Assembly: GCA_963971425.1 (NCBI GenBank)
Contig: OZ020517.1
Span: 27,608,668 to 27,672,667, forward strand
DNA length: 64,000 nucleotides
Reading direction: 5' to 3'
From: Bryoerythrophyllum caledonicum
Taxonomy: Eukaryota; Streptophyta; Bryopsida; Pottiales; Pottiaceae
Position numbers and translations under genes: made by a program. Position 1 is the first letter of the stretch, and each line of letters begins with the position of its first letter. Shown here piece after piece: positions 10,721 to 23,829 of this stretch. The notes beneath the pieces were generated by a model, which searched no databases, had not been told where the DNA came from, and was given only the letters and a program-made list of their open reading frames with translations.

Positions 10721-11670
10721 GGGTTAACTCTCCCCACTAAATTAATTTTACGTGCAAATAGAGCAGTATATCGAATATGAAGTACTAAAACTCTGTCCAA
10801 AAAAACTGCAATGATTTCGATAGCGATAACAATAATAGCAATAGTAATATTATAATAATAATAATAATAAATAAAGAAGTATCAACATTGAATAAAATAT
10901 CCCAATCGCAAGAAGATCATGTCTGGATGCAAAAACAGGAGGCAAGTATGAGAACGTAATCAATAAAATTAGTGCCCATGCAACATGCAGTGCAAGCAAG
11001 TACAAGTGTTTCAAGGGAATTCTCTCCGCTACCTTCTTCACCCTCGATCAAGCATGGGAGCACAATGCCGACAATACTACTGCCTTCTTCTCTTTGTAGT
11101 GGCCTACTTTTATGATCTAAACCACAGAGACTACCTACTATTTACATACTATCCACTGCCTGCCTGAGAACACTGACCTCCCATACCTACTTGTGTACAA
11201 AAAAACGGATCGCCATACCGGTGCTCAACTCCGTACTGAGCACGGGATAAACTTCCCTGGCCTAAACAATATATGGCGTCAGAGAGAGCAAGAATCGGCT
11301 CTCTCTCGTCTAAACCACCTTCCTAAAACAGAGTGAAGAGGAGAGGATGAGAATGAAAAGAAAGCAACAAATCCCTTCACTCGACCTAAAAGGCTGGACA
11401 TAGGCAGTAGGATTTGCAGGTGCGTTTACTCCTCCAGACCAAAAGAATCTTGCAACAAATCTAGAAGCCTGGATCCGGACTACTACTATAAATCTACGGC
11501 CCCTCTAACTAATGATCTGAACCGGCTACCGCGTCTTTACACCAACGCCCAGGTTTTCATCATCACTGTGGGAATCCAAAGACCGACTCCCCAACTATCA
11601 TGATGAAAATATCAGCTTTATCAAACAAGTGTCAATCAACCCGACTTTCACAAAACTGTCTTGGTCAGTG
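10721..11670. other. Spacer downstream of hydroxypyruvate reductase, with (TAA)n
   Basis: A short TAA microsatellite lies at 10851-10871. The part nearest 11680 presumably contains the 3' untranslated region of the minus-strand reductase gene. No other gene seen. Confidence 0.5.
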
Positions 11671-11679
11671 ACATTACCC

Positions 11680-13765
11680 TTAGGTGACGGGGGTGAGGAG
11701 AGGCTTGCCGCTGAAATGTGCTTCCAAGTTTCCTGCCACAACGTCGGCCATAGCTCGTCGCGTGTCCCAGGTTCCACTAGCCACATGCGGGAGCAACACG
11801 ACGTTGTCCATATTCCAGAGCTCCTGGGGAACATGAGGCTCGTTTTCGTAAACATCCAAACCTGCTCCACCCAGTCTACATTCTAGCAATGCCTTCACCA
11901 GCTCCGTCTCATCAACCACGCCTCCTCGAGAGATATTCACAAGAAAACCCTGATCAAGTGGGATGGACAACGGAAAGTTAGTACCAACACATGACGTGAC
12001 CTCTACGTTTATTGATGTACTATGCTTTGAACGAGTGCTTGTAATGCAATGATTGGACAAACCTCTGGGCCCAGAGCATCCAGCACTCTTCGATCGATGA
12101 TTTTCATTGTTGCCTTTGTGAAAGCGCAACAAACCACGAGCATGGTTGAGTTTTTGGCGAGCTCCAAAATACTACTATAATATTCATATGGGACATCTTC
12201 CTTCTCTGCTCTTGCAAAGTACTTGATCTTGCAACCGAATGCCTCTGCTCTCTGTGCAACTGCTTTTCCAATACGGCCCAATCCAACAATACCAAGGTCT
12301 TTTCCACTCATCTGCAGAGACAAATTGGGCAGCAGCGTTAAAACCAACACCAATACTCATAAGAAAAGCAGTAACTTCGTTCTACAAAACTACTAGACTG
12401 AAATAGAATCCATGGAGCTCGTGTTATTTCAAACACCGATCATAATTACATCCGGTCCACCGCAAAATAAAACGAACCGAGAGTGAAATTGAATTGAGAT
12501 CGTCAGTGAGGTGAATACTATGGATGTAAAGAAAATTAGAAGCCGCATACAGTGTCGACTGTGAGGTGCTGAAGTACCAGCTTTGCAGACTTCAAGAACT
12601 TCTTGATCGCATTGCTATTTCAATACTTGCGATTACAGCGGAATACCAGAATAACTCAATCCGCGCAAATGAAAGATTTCGGTGTAGAAGTTATCTTTAC
12701 CTTGTAAGAAAGGGGATAATCACCCTGTTTTGGCCAACATCCTTTACGCACATATCGATCAGCCGAACAAATCTGTCGCATCGTCGCCAGTAGCAAAGCA
12801 ATAGCAAGGTCTGCGCAGTCATCCGTGAGTACATCCGGAGTGTTTGTCACAGGGATTCCCCTTCCTTTGCAATAATCTAAATCGACCTGTAAACAAACAA
12901 TGAATCAGATATCTCTGAACGAAGACAAATCAAATAAAGACATCAACAACACCTGATAAATACACCAACAATCCAAAAATGCGGGCACTAACTTCAAGTC
13001 TTTCACTATCAGAACTTTTTCCAATACCGAGTCGGGGTTTCGTTCTGCTGTACATTTAGAATGATACGAAGACAGTGACTACCGAACCTACCGCAAAACC
13101 TTCGGGAAGCATATTCACAGGCACGGAATCTTAGACCCGCCATGGAACAGACTATGTGCATAACCCGGTAGTAGGAACTACCCATGCATTGTATACAATC
13201 TATTCAACGCGGTGCCCAGAAACCTCTGGGCGATCGTATTCTAGACATGACCCGAGAACTTCAAAGCAAATACACGCTACTTAGCAAAACCAACATAATC
13301 TGAAGTACTCTGCTCTGAATTTCTCCATCCGATCGGTGTACTGGAATCTAAGAACAAGATAAACTGAAATAAGATGTGCGGAAAATGAAAAATCTACATA
13401 CGTCCAAGTGTAGACTTGAGATCTGGCTAACCTCCTAAAGTACCAACAATCTGCGAAATCTAGACATTACAGAAGATTTACTTGGATGTTGCCCTCACCT
13501 TGTCCAATCCGACGCTGAAACTCGAGATAATCTCGACCTTTGGAAGCTTTTCGAGGAGTTTCTTATCGACAGCCGAAGACGTCGAGGTGACCACAGCACG
13601 AACGGAGTCAGCAACACTCGCCAAGTACTCATCCTTGTTGTTACTGTTTTCCCAAAGAGGCAGCAAATTAAACTTGGATTCCAAGGAGTCACGCAGATAG
13701 GGCATCAGCATTGTCATCATCAGGACATGGGGTCTCCCATTGGGGGTGGCTACTTTGGCCGCCAT
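11680..13765 (-). CDS. HPR: Hydroxypyruvate/glyoxylate reductase (D-2-hydroxyacid dehydrogenase)
   Basis: Reduces hydroxypyruvate or glyoxylate with NAD(P)H; plant HPR2/HPR3-type enzymes support photorespiration outside or alongside the peroxisomal route. Four phase-0 exons, 13499-13765, 12701-12886, 12063-12311 and 11680-11949, give 323 residues, the usual family length. The Rossmann motif GLGRIG is at residues 161-166. The catalytic Arg (SRGG, R242), Glu (ENEP, E271) and His (PHVASGT, H289) are all present. ATG at 13765 starts [17 protein letters not shown]; an upstream in-frame extension lacks support. No peroxisomal C-terminal tripeptide (ends LLTPVT), so a cytosolic HPR2-like or HPR3-like enzyme is most likely; the subtype is inferred. 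A leader exon may lie at 14353-14700. Confidence 0.9.
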
Positions 13766-14352
13766 GTTGTTCGGTGCCCGCCTCGTCGAAGGAGACGGCC
13801 TCAGTGGAGGCCGAGAATGAATTTTGTGATCCGTGATGTACAAGAATGTCGAAGAAACAGTCTTACCCTTCCGAACTAAGACTCAAAATTGTAAGTTTGC
13901 AATCCTGTCGGGAAAAAACAACACTAGAATCGAGAAAACTATATCCTTCTGGTTCCCAACGAAAAATACGCCTGGCAAAGTGAGCTATCCGTTCATATCC
14001 AGAATATCTCCACTAACCCAGTGCTTAATCTCAACTGCACATCAAAAAACGAACAACAAACTCCAAGGATGAGTACCCACGCTAACCATCCGTAACACTT
14101 CTCAACACAAACTTCTCAAACCACACCAGCAACCGAAAACCCCCACTTCACAACCCTGCAAAGCTACAGCAACAAGTTCTCATTCTACCCAACGTTACCC
14201 CCCTCCCTAAAATCATATCCTGCGATCAACACCGCATCATTCTCCTTAAGGAACTCACAACACCAAGAAGAAGAGGTCCAAAAAACAAACCACTAAAGCG
14301 CTCGCTGAAAGAAACCAAAAGGGAAAAAAGAACCCAAAACACTCACACTTAC

Positions 14353-14700
14353 CCCCTGCAAGTCACCACATTTGAAGAACCTAACACCAACAGCAATGGC
14401 ACATGATCCGAAAACACCATCACCTCTGGGTGGAAAGAACAAGAAGAGCAAAGATCGTACCTTTCGGTCGCGACGGAAGGGAAGATGAGAACTTTGCTGC
14501 ACCACCACCCACAACGGGATCTGGAGGACGAGGGAAAACCCCAACCTGGCTGTCCTACTGCTGCGACGGCGGCGACGAGGGAGCGGGAGAGCGGAGGGAG
14601 GAGAACAACCCCACAAGTAGAAGGAGAGGAAGAGTGGGAGATTCGCAGCGAGTTGATTAGGTCTTGGTGCGGACGAGGAGAAGTGTGAATGGTGGTGGGG
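14353..14700 (-). other. Probable 5'-leader exon of the reductase gene
   Basis: A GC-rich block ends on the minus strand at a strong donor (CAGGGG|GTAAGTGTG at 14353). It lies upstream of the reductase ATG, with an intron-like AC-rich stretch (13860-14340) between. Open frames through it carry no recognisable domain, so a spliced untranslated leader is the simplest reading. The acceptor is not located. Confidence 0.4.
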
Positions 14701-14738
14701 AGTGCCAACTCGGCCGCTGCAGAGTCATCATGATGCTC

Positions 14739-15318
14739 TCAATATTGGAACGATCTGACAGAGGAGAATATTGCTGAATGAGTGGTTCTGACAAGTTCCT
14801 GAGCTGTTGGGACCGTGTCACCCCATGCAATCAGACGGGATGTCCAAGATTCAACAGCGGGGGGGAGCTTTGGCATATTCGAACCACCCTGCTCCTCCCA
14901 CCTTTCTTTAGCAGATTCCACCAGCCTCCTTTTCCTTCCAGCAATAGCAACTCCAAACATGGAGTGTCTTCCTATCTTTTCCACACACACCGGCCGGCGG
15001 ACATTTCTTTTCGACCTTTGCCTATTTTTAGCTCCTCCTGATATTTTCGTGAGGTCAATCACTTCCACCTGGTGCCTTTAGTAATATATTAGATGATCTC
15101 GGATTCTCGCGCAGGAACCTCGTGGATGGATCTCAGACGTGGATCCCATTGTTCGCCTCAGTTCGCTGCCTCTGGTGCATGCATCACCGTACGAGGGACA
15201 CACACTTGTCGGGAGTTACTACCTGAACGCTGGATGGTAAAATAAACCCAGGGTTATCAGGACCAGTGACTTCTACTTGAGCGATCTCTCCGTCCACGAT
15301 GCAGTCCACGTAAACCAT
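14739..15318 (-). CDS. Small unrecognised two-exon gene (141 aa)
   Basis: Exon 15223-15318 (96 nt) starts with ATG right after a CAG and encodes MVYVDCIVDGEIAQVEV followed by TGPDNPGFILPSSVQ. It ends at CAG|GTAGTA. Exon 14739-15068 follows a CAG acceptor in the same phase and encodes a basic segment (KNRQRSKRNVRRP, later RKRRLVESAKERW) to a TAA-class stop. The spliced product would be 141 residues. No family recognised. It lies 189 bp downstream of the NEDD1 stop on the same strand and ends close to the reductase leader. The ATG at an exon border may be internal if a further upstream exon exists, which is why confidence is low. Confidence 0.35.
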
Positions 15319-15506
15319 CTGGGCTGGTCACTTGAATCGAGTTACGCTGACACGAACATTGAATGAATGCAACTTCGGCAATGCCTTTCCTCCTGTACAT
15401 TTCGTAACAGAAAGGTTACACAAGGGTTTAGGCGTATCAAAAATAATCCTCAAACCTCAGGCTCGCTAGTTAGTTGGTTCAATGCTGTGTTGTGAAGAAG
15501 CTATCC

Positions 15507-18500
15507 CTAGGAAAGATCTCGTAGCTGTTGATTTTCCCTTCGAAGAGCCTTGATCTCCTCAACAAGTTCCGCCTGTTTTGCTAGAAAAGAATCCATCATG
15601 CTACCCATTTCCATCTGCAAAATGACGTAGTTTTACCTCGAGAATTCAGAATGTCACCAATCATTGACCAGATTATGAAAAGTAAATAACATTGATATCT
15701 GTTTAGTTGAGAGGTTGAAATCTAATTTTGATGCCAATAGGAAAGGCACTTCTGAGAAAATGAACCAATGCAAACACGTAATTGTGACCGCCCCTTATCA
15801 CTTTATGTAACAGGAATATGAAAAGAATCCGAGATTGCAGCAGAGAAGCTACCTGCTGAATATGGAACTGCCGAAGAAGCTCCAAATGCAAATTTTGAAC
15901 CTCTTCATGAATTGCTCGTTGGACTGCACCCAAACTTTCTTCCAGGCCTCTTTGAACCAGCTGCAGGGCAAAACCAGTGGCTCCTGTTCCTTGCTGCTGT
16001 TGCTGACGATCAAGTGGAATTTGAGCTCGCTGCACACTCCCCTGCCAAAAATGGACACAGAACAAAAATAATTAGGATCTTTCGTGGGAGGGATGTACGT
16101 ACAGATAGCAGATCCCAAAAACTAAAAACTTACATTTTGCACAGCCGTGGCATGCATTGTGATACAACTAGACTGAAAGATTCATACATTTGATGCAGGT
16201 GGAGTAGCCCGTGAGGATGCGGGTGCATCTGAGCTTAATGCATAGCCATTCTTAAGGCCCATCTTCCCATCCGAACTTCCAAAAACCCCACCCCTGTCCT
16301 CTCGTCTCTCCAAAACTAACTTCCTTTGCTTTGGCGATGCTGCGTAACCAGCAGACCCTGCAAGAGGTCCGGGAAGAGATAGAGAAAAGCTTGAATTAAG
16401 ATCTCGCGCCTCGTACGACAATAACTTCCTGTTTGCAGCTATAGTTGCTGTTTCAAAATCACTCGCTGGCACCATGGCTAGCTGATTGGCCACACCATTT
16501 AGCAGAGGTAAAGACGAGTCTTGATCTAATGATCTAAGCAACGGGATATCACCCTTGCCAGAAGACAATTGTTTATTGTCAGCGACAGTACTACCGGAGG
16601 CAGGAGCTCCAAGTGAATCAAATCGGGAGGTTGGAAGGCCCGTTGTCGATGCAAACCTGCAACAGGCACGACCAGCTCATCACATAATCGTCATTGAAAT
16701 TTTTTGAAAGGATTTGCAAGAAACTTCCACCATAGAGGGATGCGCTAAGAAAAGCCCAATATGGACAATCTTCTGCTATTAACCTTAATCTGTATTGCGG
16801 AAAATTCAAGGCAATGTGAAATTGATAAAGATTCGAAGGTAGAAATTGTAATATAAAGAGAAGAGAAACAATTCGAGGAATACGCTAAATGTGATAAACA
16901 AAGCAAATAGACAGAATGCAAATCAGGAAGTAAATGCCAATGCTAAACAAGCATGCAACTGGAATTCTGAAAATAATCAAACCTGGACATGGTTGATTGC
17001 CTGAAACCACTCCTTTCCAAAGGTTCGCCACCCCATGCCTCACGAGGGGTTGCAGATGGAGACCGATCCAACTTACTGGATAATCCTGGGGGAGGGGTAA
17101 CTGCTGAAGGATACCCAATAGACATTCGTCCTTGTATGTCATCCTGCCAATTGATCACACACGTTAAAACACCAAAGAAACTTAGCTGCCCGTATCAGTA
17201 ATTGTTACGTTTCTTCAACGTCACAGCGCTGGGCTCTTATGAAATAGGATTTTCTTATAACAAAAAGTGGATATTCAGAACCTGGAGACTAGGGGACTAC
17301 ACATTGTGGAAATCAGCTAGAGAAGAACTAATAAAAAATTACCCGTTCAAATGGTACAAAATGGGTACGAATACCAAAAAAAGAACAAGAAAAAATTTAG
17401 TAAAATATTATGTAGCCTACATATATGCAAACACAATATGTCTGGAAACAAAAGAATCATTTCTAAAAACAAAGAAAAGACAGAAACCCAGCATAATTTC
17501 GTAAATTTGAGGAATTCAAATAAAACGAATTCGTGTGGCTTTTCCATACACAACTAAGCTATTTCAACGACGCTGAGATGTACCTGCCGAGTTCCCAGAG
17601 AAGATCTGCGTGAAACGCTTGAATCCTGTGAGTCCCATGCATCCTCTTTCGCATCATCATTGCTAGGAAACCGGCGAACTGAAGGAATTGCCCAAGTTGT
17701 CTTCCTGCTATCCACCCTAAGACCTGCTGTATCTTTGTTAAGCTCGTCTCCAGCACTTCCTCCATCCCAATAACCGGTGACTGATGGTGTAATGGGTTGT
17801 ACATCAACGAGAGGCGAAAAGACCTCCATATCGTCTTTTCCAGAGTTGAACGAATTTATCCGGGGGGTTTGAAATCTAGAGATTGGACCGTTTCCCCATG
17901 CACGCATGGAAGAGTGAGGTGTAACATCTCCTCCCGCTGACTTTGGCCTTGAATTCACGGAAGCTCCACCAGTAACTGAAGAAGATTCCTGGTTTGAAAA
18001 CGAACTTGTTCGACTCCTAGTTTTGGTAAGTGGAACAGCGGCAGTTGTCCTCCCCCTAGTGCCAGCAGGAAGAGGGTCGGGCATAATAACTGACTCTTCA
18101 CTGCTATCACCTAAAAGCGCAAACTCTCCAGATATTGTGTCTTTGACAGTTATTGGATTAGACCGCTGCCAACTTAAGCTTGTTACTGCCTGTACAGATG
18201 AGAGAAAGAAGACCACAATCAACAAGCGAAAAAAATAGGGAAACATTTAGGGGTAACTTCCACAGGTTACAGCAGTGAGACAGTAACAGAATCGAGAAAG
18301 CAAAACCGTATGAAACAGGAGTATCTACATTAAATGGTTGGAGCCATCTTGATGCAAATAATTCCCTCCCCCTTGCGCTTCAAGAAAGATTTGCTCCATC
18401 TAAAAAGAAGCACTAACACCACTCCTTAGGAATAACGTCAGCTCCAAACAACTAGGCAACTGCACCATAATCATATCCCTTCTTACCTCTGAAGCGCTGT

Positions 18501-21467
18501 AAGCTCGTAGGATTGTGAAGGGCTGGGGTCGACCACGCACATCATAAAACACAACCCGGCCACTATTTGTACCAGCTGCAAGAGTGTTACCATCATCCCT
18601 GAAAGCCAGAGATGCAAAAGGAGCCTCATATGGTACACAGTAGAGAGGCTTTTTCACACCAGGATCATATATATACAACTTCTTGTCCAGTCCAGCACTC
18701 ACAATCATCTGACAATACATATTACAGGAGCTATTAGATAAGATAAGCACTATTAGATTAGATAAGATTATCCTGCTACAAATAAGATAAGCAAAAGTCA
18801 CTACTCATTTCAGTTTAACTTGTTTCTGATACTCAACCTCTGGTACAACCCACTGCGTTTACAAAAGCAGGACAATACCAGGGAGCATGAATCCACCATT
18901 TCACGGCAGATGACAAACTTTCATAGGAGAAGAGATAAGACAGTCAGGAATCGAACCACACAGAAGTTGGATCCCCTTCCATTTATAACAGACAGCAGCT
19001 ATTGTATAATGAAGGACTATTTTCTACATCTAAACTAGTACAGGCGAAGCCTGCTCATGAACTTTCACTCTCGGCGACTTCTGCAATTATAGTTAGAACA
19101 GACTTTAGTTTCAATGTTTGCATGCAAAGTTGCAAATCGTACCTTGTCAGACGTCGGTGAGAAGCAGAGTCCTGTGGTAGGTGCCGAATGCTGCTTCAAC
19201 CAGGATAACTGTAGTGATAGAAATTATTAGTGCAACAATATGCCTTCACTCGCTTAAGTACACCATCAATTCAACTCACAATCAAGAAGAGTATCTTCAC
19301 ATGCTTTAGCAACAAGAGCTCAACGACTTAAAAAGACGTGAAGTAAATGCACATTCTTACGCAAATCCTTAGTATCGTTTTGTGAGAAATTACAAGAGAT
19401 AAGGCATAAACACAAGCTCGGCTTCACCTACGACTGATAAGTCAGGGACTCAATCGTACTCAAAAACATTCATGTTTTCAATATACTCAATTCAATAAAG
19501 AGGATACTCACCAAAGAAATTTGGTACTCAGTTCACTGTAAAACGAGAGGAGGAAAAGACAAGAATTGACCTGCCTTAGGACTACGTGAAGTGGTGTCCC
19601 ATAGATGGATAGTGCCGTCGTCGCCAGCAGTCAGCAGCAGATGCCTACTCAATCGAGAGTACTCCATAACTCTAAGAACCTGCCTCAATACAAGCAATGT
19701 AATGTGAAAAAGATAGTCACAGCAGAAAAGTAGACAAAGGTCAAGCAACTGAGATTACTTCACACCTGGTTGTGGGGATCTTTAAGCTCTGCCGCCCTGG
19801 TTCCTGATGCAAGGTTGTGGATGATCAAGTCACCCTTCATGCTGATAGAAGCCAAGTGTTCATCTCTACTGTTGTACATAACACTGGTAATAGTATCAGT
19901 GTGGCCTTTCAACCACTTAATACATCTCCTTCTTTGAAGATCCCATACACGGACGATTTTCCCTGTTCCACCTGAGCCGAGGTACCGGGAACCTTTACTG
20001 CTGAAACAGATTCCCAAAATGGACTCCTGCAATTCAGAAAGAAACTAAAAGAAATTACTCCAATAGATTCAACACCTCATTAAAACTTGTGTTATGAATT
20101 GTTTACTGTTTCCTGTTTTGCAGCACGAGAAAGCTGAGTTCAGAAAAAACTATATCTAAAAGACCCTTTCCCTACCTACCTACGTACGGAACAGAATATA
20201 AAGGTAACAATAATTTCAGCGACTCACTTCGATCTTGTCATCTGCTTCTCCACCAGGCTGTGGCACAACGCCTAAAGTCTGACCATCCTGCATCCAGAAC
20301 GAGATCTTGCAGTCCTCTCCAGCGCTTGCAACCACCAAATCTGCAAACCGGGTATTTAGAATTCACCAACAAGCTTCAGGTGGAGAAATTGTAACATGTT
20401 TCAACTCACATTTTCAATGGAACATTTAGAATGAATATTATGTTGAGAGCGAATGAAGCTGAGTATGATTTCGCAACTACGAATAAAAATAAATGGAGTC
20501 TACGACACAGCGGGAAAAGTTTAAAAAATCTCCATTGAATGAAGAATGAGGGAGGGATTTATTGAGGCTCTCGGAACACCTGCAGTACACGACTTCACCA
20601 TATCCATGAGCCTCTGAAGACCGACTGTGTACAGAAACCTCTTCAATTCAAAGAGAACAACTTGCGTGTACCACCCGAACGGAATGTAACTTAATAATTG
20701 TCCTTATAGGTTTCCAGTTTCTTGTGCATTGTTTTCATATGCTCAGGTGAAGATAAATCCTACCTCATAATATTATGGTAAACAATATACGACACTGTAA
20801 TAAAGAAATTCCACACTGAGAGTAAGTTCTGGCAACACTAAACTTGAAAGTTGGATCAATTCCATCCAAAGGTCATCACAGGTTTTGCAATCCTCTCAGG
20901 TCTTGACCAGGATCACAGCTCCAGAAACGATACAGTGCTAAATACCAGCGCACACCAGCTCCTCGACACGATGACTGTGATCAATGTGCGCTTAGAACCC
21001 TGGCTCTCTTCATAACAAGTGAATCTCGAAAGTCCAACGTACATTCACCTATACATCGAGCATCTAAACAACACCAGCATTCCAATAATACCGAGCTGCA
21101 CTTGTTCAAGAGCGCACCGTCACCTCTCTCAAACGAAACGTGCAAGAAACACTGTGAGAGCGACGCCATGCATCCGTTAACCGACGTGCGTAACGAAACA
21201 GAATGCCTCAATGTCGCAGAATCTGCACGTCTATCACTGTCCACGAGCGATCCAATTCACGAGCGAACTAAGAAAGATTAGCACGCTCAGAGGTGAGGGA
21301 GAAGAAGATTACTTACTGGTGTGATTCCACCGCGCACAATTAACTTGGAACCCCGGCGAAGGAGTATACTGGAACGTGCAAGGATCCCCTGTCTCGATAG
21401 ACACGTCGAACAGCTTCACGGTTTCCCCACCGCAAGCTGCCAGCAGCGACGTCCCCTGCAGCGCCAT
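15507..21467 (-). CDS. NEDD1: NEDD1, WD40 gamma-tubulin ring complex recruiter
   Basis: NEDD1 recruits gamma-tubulin complexes to microtubule nucleation sites in spindle and phragmoplast. Eleven exons join in phase: 21317-21467, 20228-20340, 19766-20026, 19575-19679, 19143-19208, 18487-18708, 17584-18189, 16983-17143, 16188-16656, 15853-16041 and 15507-15614. The product is 816 aa; the Arabidopsis protein is similar in length. Exons 1-6 (about residues 1-306) form the WD40 propeller, with near-diagnostic text such as [41 protein letters not shown] and [11 protein letters not shown]. Exons 7-9 are a Ser/Pro-rich linker. Exons 10-11 give the C-terminal helical region ([20 protein letters not shown], then [17 protein letters not shown]) that in the family binds gamma-tubulin complexes. 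The start at [14 protein letters not shown] matches family N-termini; an in-frame ATG 14 codons upstream (21509) is an alternative. The intron after exon 4 appears to use a GC donor. Confidence 0.95.
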
Positions 21468-21799
21468 TGCAGAATGCAAGAGAACGGGCTCTGTGGATCT
21501 CCTCAACACTGATCACAACATGGCGGACAACACCCTAGCAGAAGACCGCGTAGTCACTACCGGGCGAAAATCAGAGGAAATTTAGCAATTACAGGCACGA
21601 TCCTATGGTGTTCTGTTCCGCAAGAGGAGCTGCTCCATACTCAAACCCTAATTGCGAGACACGGCTCCATCGCTCCATCATCTCCGCAACTCCATCAACT
21701 GCATCGCTGCAGTAACAGAGAGCCATCGACAAGCAAAGCAACGAAGAGAATGCACTCTCAAGTCTCTCTCCTTCTCCCTTCTTTCTCTCTTCTCTCTTC

Positions 21800-22395
21800 A
21801 TTTTTTTTTCTCAGATTTAACACGGGTTATATTTTCATTTAGGCAGGTTCCTTATGATGTCAATTTTGATCACGAATTTGTGAATTTTTTGTGAAGATAT
21901 GTCATTGGGATGGAGCTTATCCAAAAAATTTGTGCAAGAAGCGTTGGTTTAAAATTGATTATTCTTTACTCGACAAAAATATGCAAGAAGCTTTGGTTCA
22001 GAATCCAATATTCTTGCACAATTTTACTCCGTGTGATACCAAAACTGTATTAAAGTTTAGCAAGATATACACCGTTGGATGGAAGATTCTTTCGTTTGGA
22101 GGTCAATGCTATATCACAATGACCAATATCACAATGTAGATATACATTAGTGTCTAGAATGCAAAATAATCTTTCCACATGGTAATTCTGCTCCACATGA
22201 TCTATTATCCTCTCACAGAAAATTGATAATGTTTTGCATTGACACAATGTAGGCAAGGAATAACAGATATTTCCAGTGCATCTGAAACTCTTCATGATGG
22301 ATTCCTACAAACTGCGAGGCGGAATCACTCACCACCTTCTCTCAATTACTATACATAGAAAGTCTAATCACAGCTCATGTCAGCCAAGCTTATTT
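21800..22395. other. Spacer between NEDD1 and glutathione peroxidase
   Basis: Lies between the 5' regions of NEDD1 and the 3' end of the peroxidase. About 22040-22100 (actgtattaaagtttagcaa, then a gttggatggaagattctt-like stretch) is a fragment of the palindromic TTAA element family at 51651-52099. No gene seen. Confidence 0.5.
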
Positions 22396-22400
22396 CCTGT

Positions 22401-23768
22401 CTAACTGCTCAGATACTTCTTGATATCCTTCTGCAAAACAGAGAAAAAAAATGAAAAAGAGAAGCACACATCATTATTAACTTATGAAGCAAGTAGACAA
22501 GAGCTACCGTATAATCAGAAATAAACATCACTATTATTTTCAGACAGGAAGCACGACGTCGTGATTAACTTATGAAGCAAGCGAACAAGAGCTGTAATAA
22601 GAAATAAACATTCACAGCAGATGGATTACCTCTATCTTCGAAGGAGGAGTGGTAGGTGCATAACGATCAACGACGTTTCCATTCTTGTCCACGAGGAACT
22701 TGCCGAAGTTCCACTTAATGCTATCACCCAACAAGCCGCCACCCTTCTGAGCCTTCAAAAACTTGTAAAGCGGCGCCTCCTTGGAGCCATTGACATCGAT
22801 CTGCCAGATTGATCAAACCATTGGTCAAACAACACCAACATCGCATCAAAAACACAGTGAAGACAGAGAACTGGGTAATATACCTTGTCCATAATAGGGT
22901 ACTCCGCCTTGAACCTGGTGCAGGCAAAGTTCTTGATCTGTTCGTTTGATCCGGCCTCCTGGCCTCCAAATTGATTGCAAGGGAATGCCAAAATCTCAAA
23001 ATCTGCGGACACAAAAAGTGTTAAAAAGTATAAACAATCATTTCGCAGAATTTCGGTCTCATCACGCTCCCTTCGAGAGATGGCCGTCGGGATTCTACAA
23101 CCATAATTGCTGTAGATAATTCTTTCAAACCAAACACGCTACGTATGCCAAAATTCCACCAGTAAAAGGAAATTAAACAACGAAGAATCAACTTACCCTG
23201 ATCCTTGTACTTGCTGTAAATCTCTGCGAGCTCCGTGTAATTTGTGGTCGTCAACCCGCTGCAAAGCCAACCCGACACTGAGTCTGTGAAGCAAAAAAAA
23301 ACACCGCGGCGCTCACAATTCGCCAATCCCACACAAATCTTGATGTCTCCGAATAACAATGCCAAAAGCGCTTACCAAGCAGAAGCCACATTCACAATGA
23401 GCAAGACCTTGCCCTTGTACTGGCTCATCTCCACGTCGTTGCCACCGATATCCTGCAGCCGTTCAAAAACACAAATAAGACGGCGAGAAGAGGCGGAGAA
23501 GGGAACGACCGGGAGGCGCATGACGCACCTTGACAACGAAGTCGTACAGGGAGGTGCCGCTGGTGGCGGAGGAGGCGGCAGCGCTGGCCATGGCGCGGGC
23601 CGGGGGCGAGGCAGAGGAGGAGAAGGCGAGCGTGAAGCCGAGCACGTTGCGGGGGCGGAGCGTGGAGGCGAGCGCAGCAGCAGCGCGGGTAGAGCGCGAC
23701 GACGACGACGACGACGACGAGAGGAGCGCAGCGGGCAGAGCGCGAGACACCGCAGCCAAGGCCGCCAT
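22401..23768 (-). CDS. GPX: Glutathione peroxidase, plastid-type (thioredoxin-dependent)
   Basis: Reduces hydrogen and lipid peroxides. Six exons: 23529-23768, 23376-23452, 23197-23258, 22884-23002, 22630-22800 and 22401-22430, giving 232 aa. Residues 1 to about 65 are rich in Ser, Ala and Arg, with a run of eight serines, which looks like a chloroplast transit peptide. The catalytic core is complete: NVASACGLT with peroxidatic Cys106, FPCNQFGGQ with Cys135, Cys154, and WNFGKF with Trp196. The three Cys have the spacing of plant glutathione peroxidases that use thioredoxin, so that reductant is inferred. The last exon encodes only KDIKKYLSS. Codon TGC at Cys106 is split across an intron. Other ATGs further into the first exon could give a shorter form without a transit peptide. 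Confidence 0.95.
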
Positions 23769-23829
23769 GGATCAAGGGCGCGCGGGTACTGTTGTTCCTG
23801 CGGCTCGGGTACCCTTGTTCTCTAGTCTT

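Noticed and set aside
20981..21244. 87-aa frame in the first NEDD1 intron
   Set aside because: Intronic by the conserved WNHT|NLVVAS junction; no similarity.
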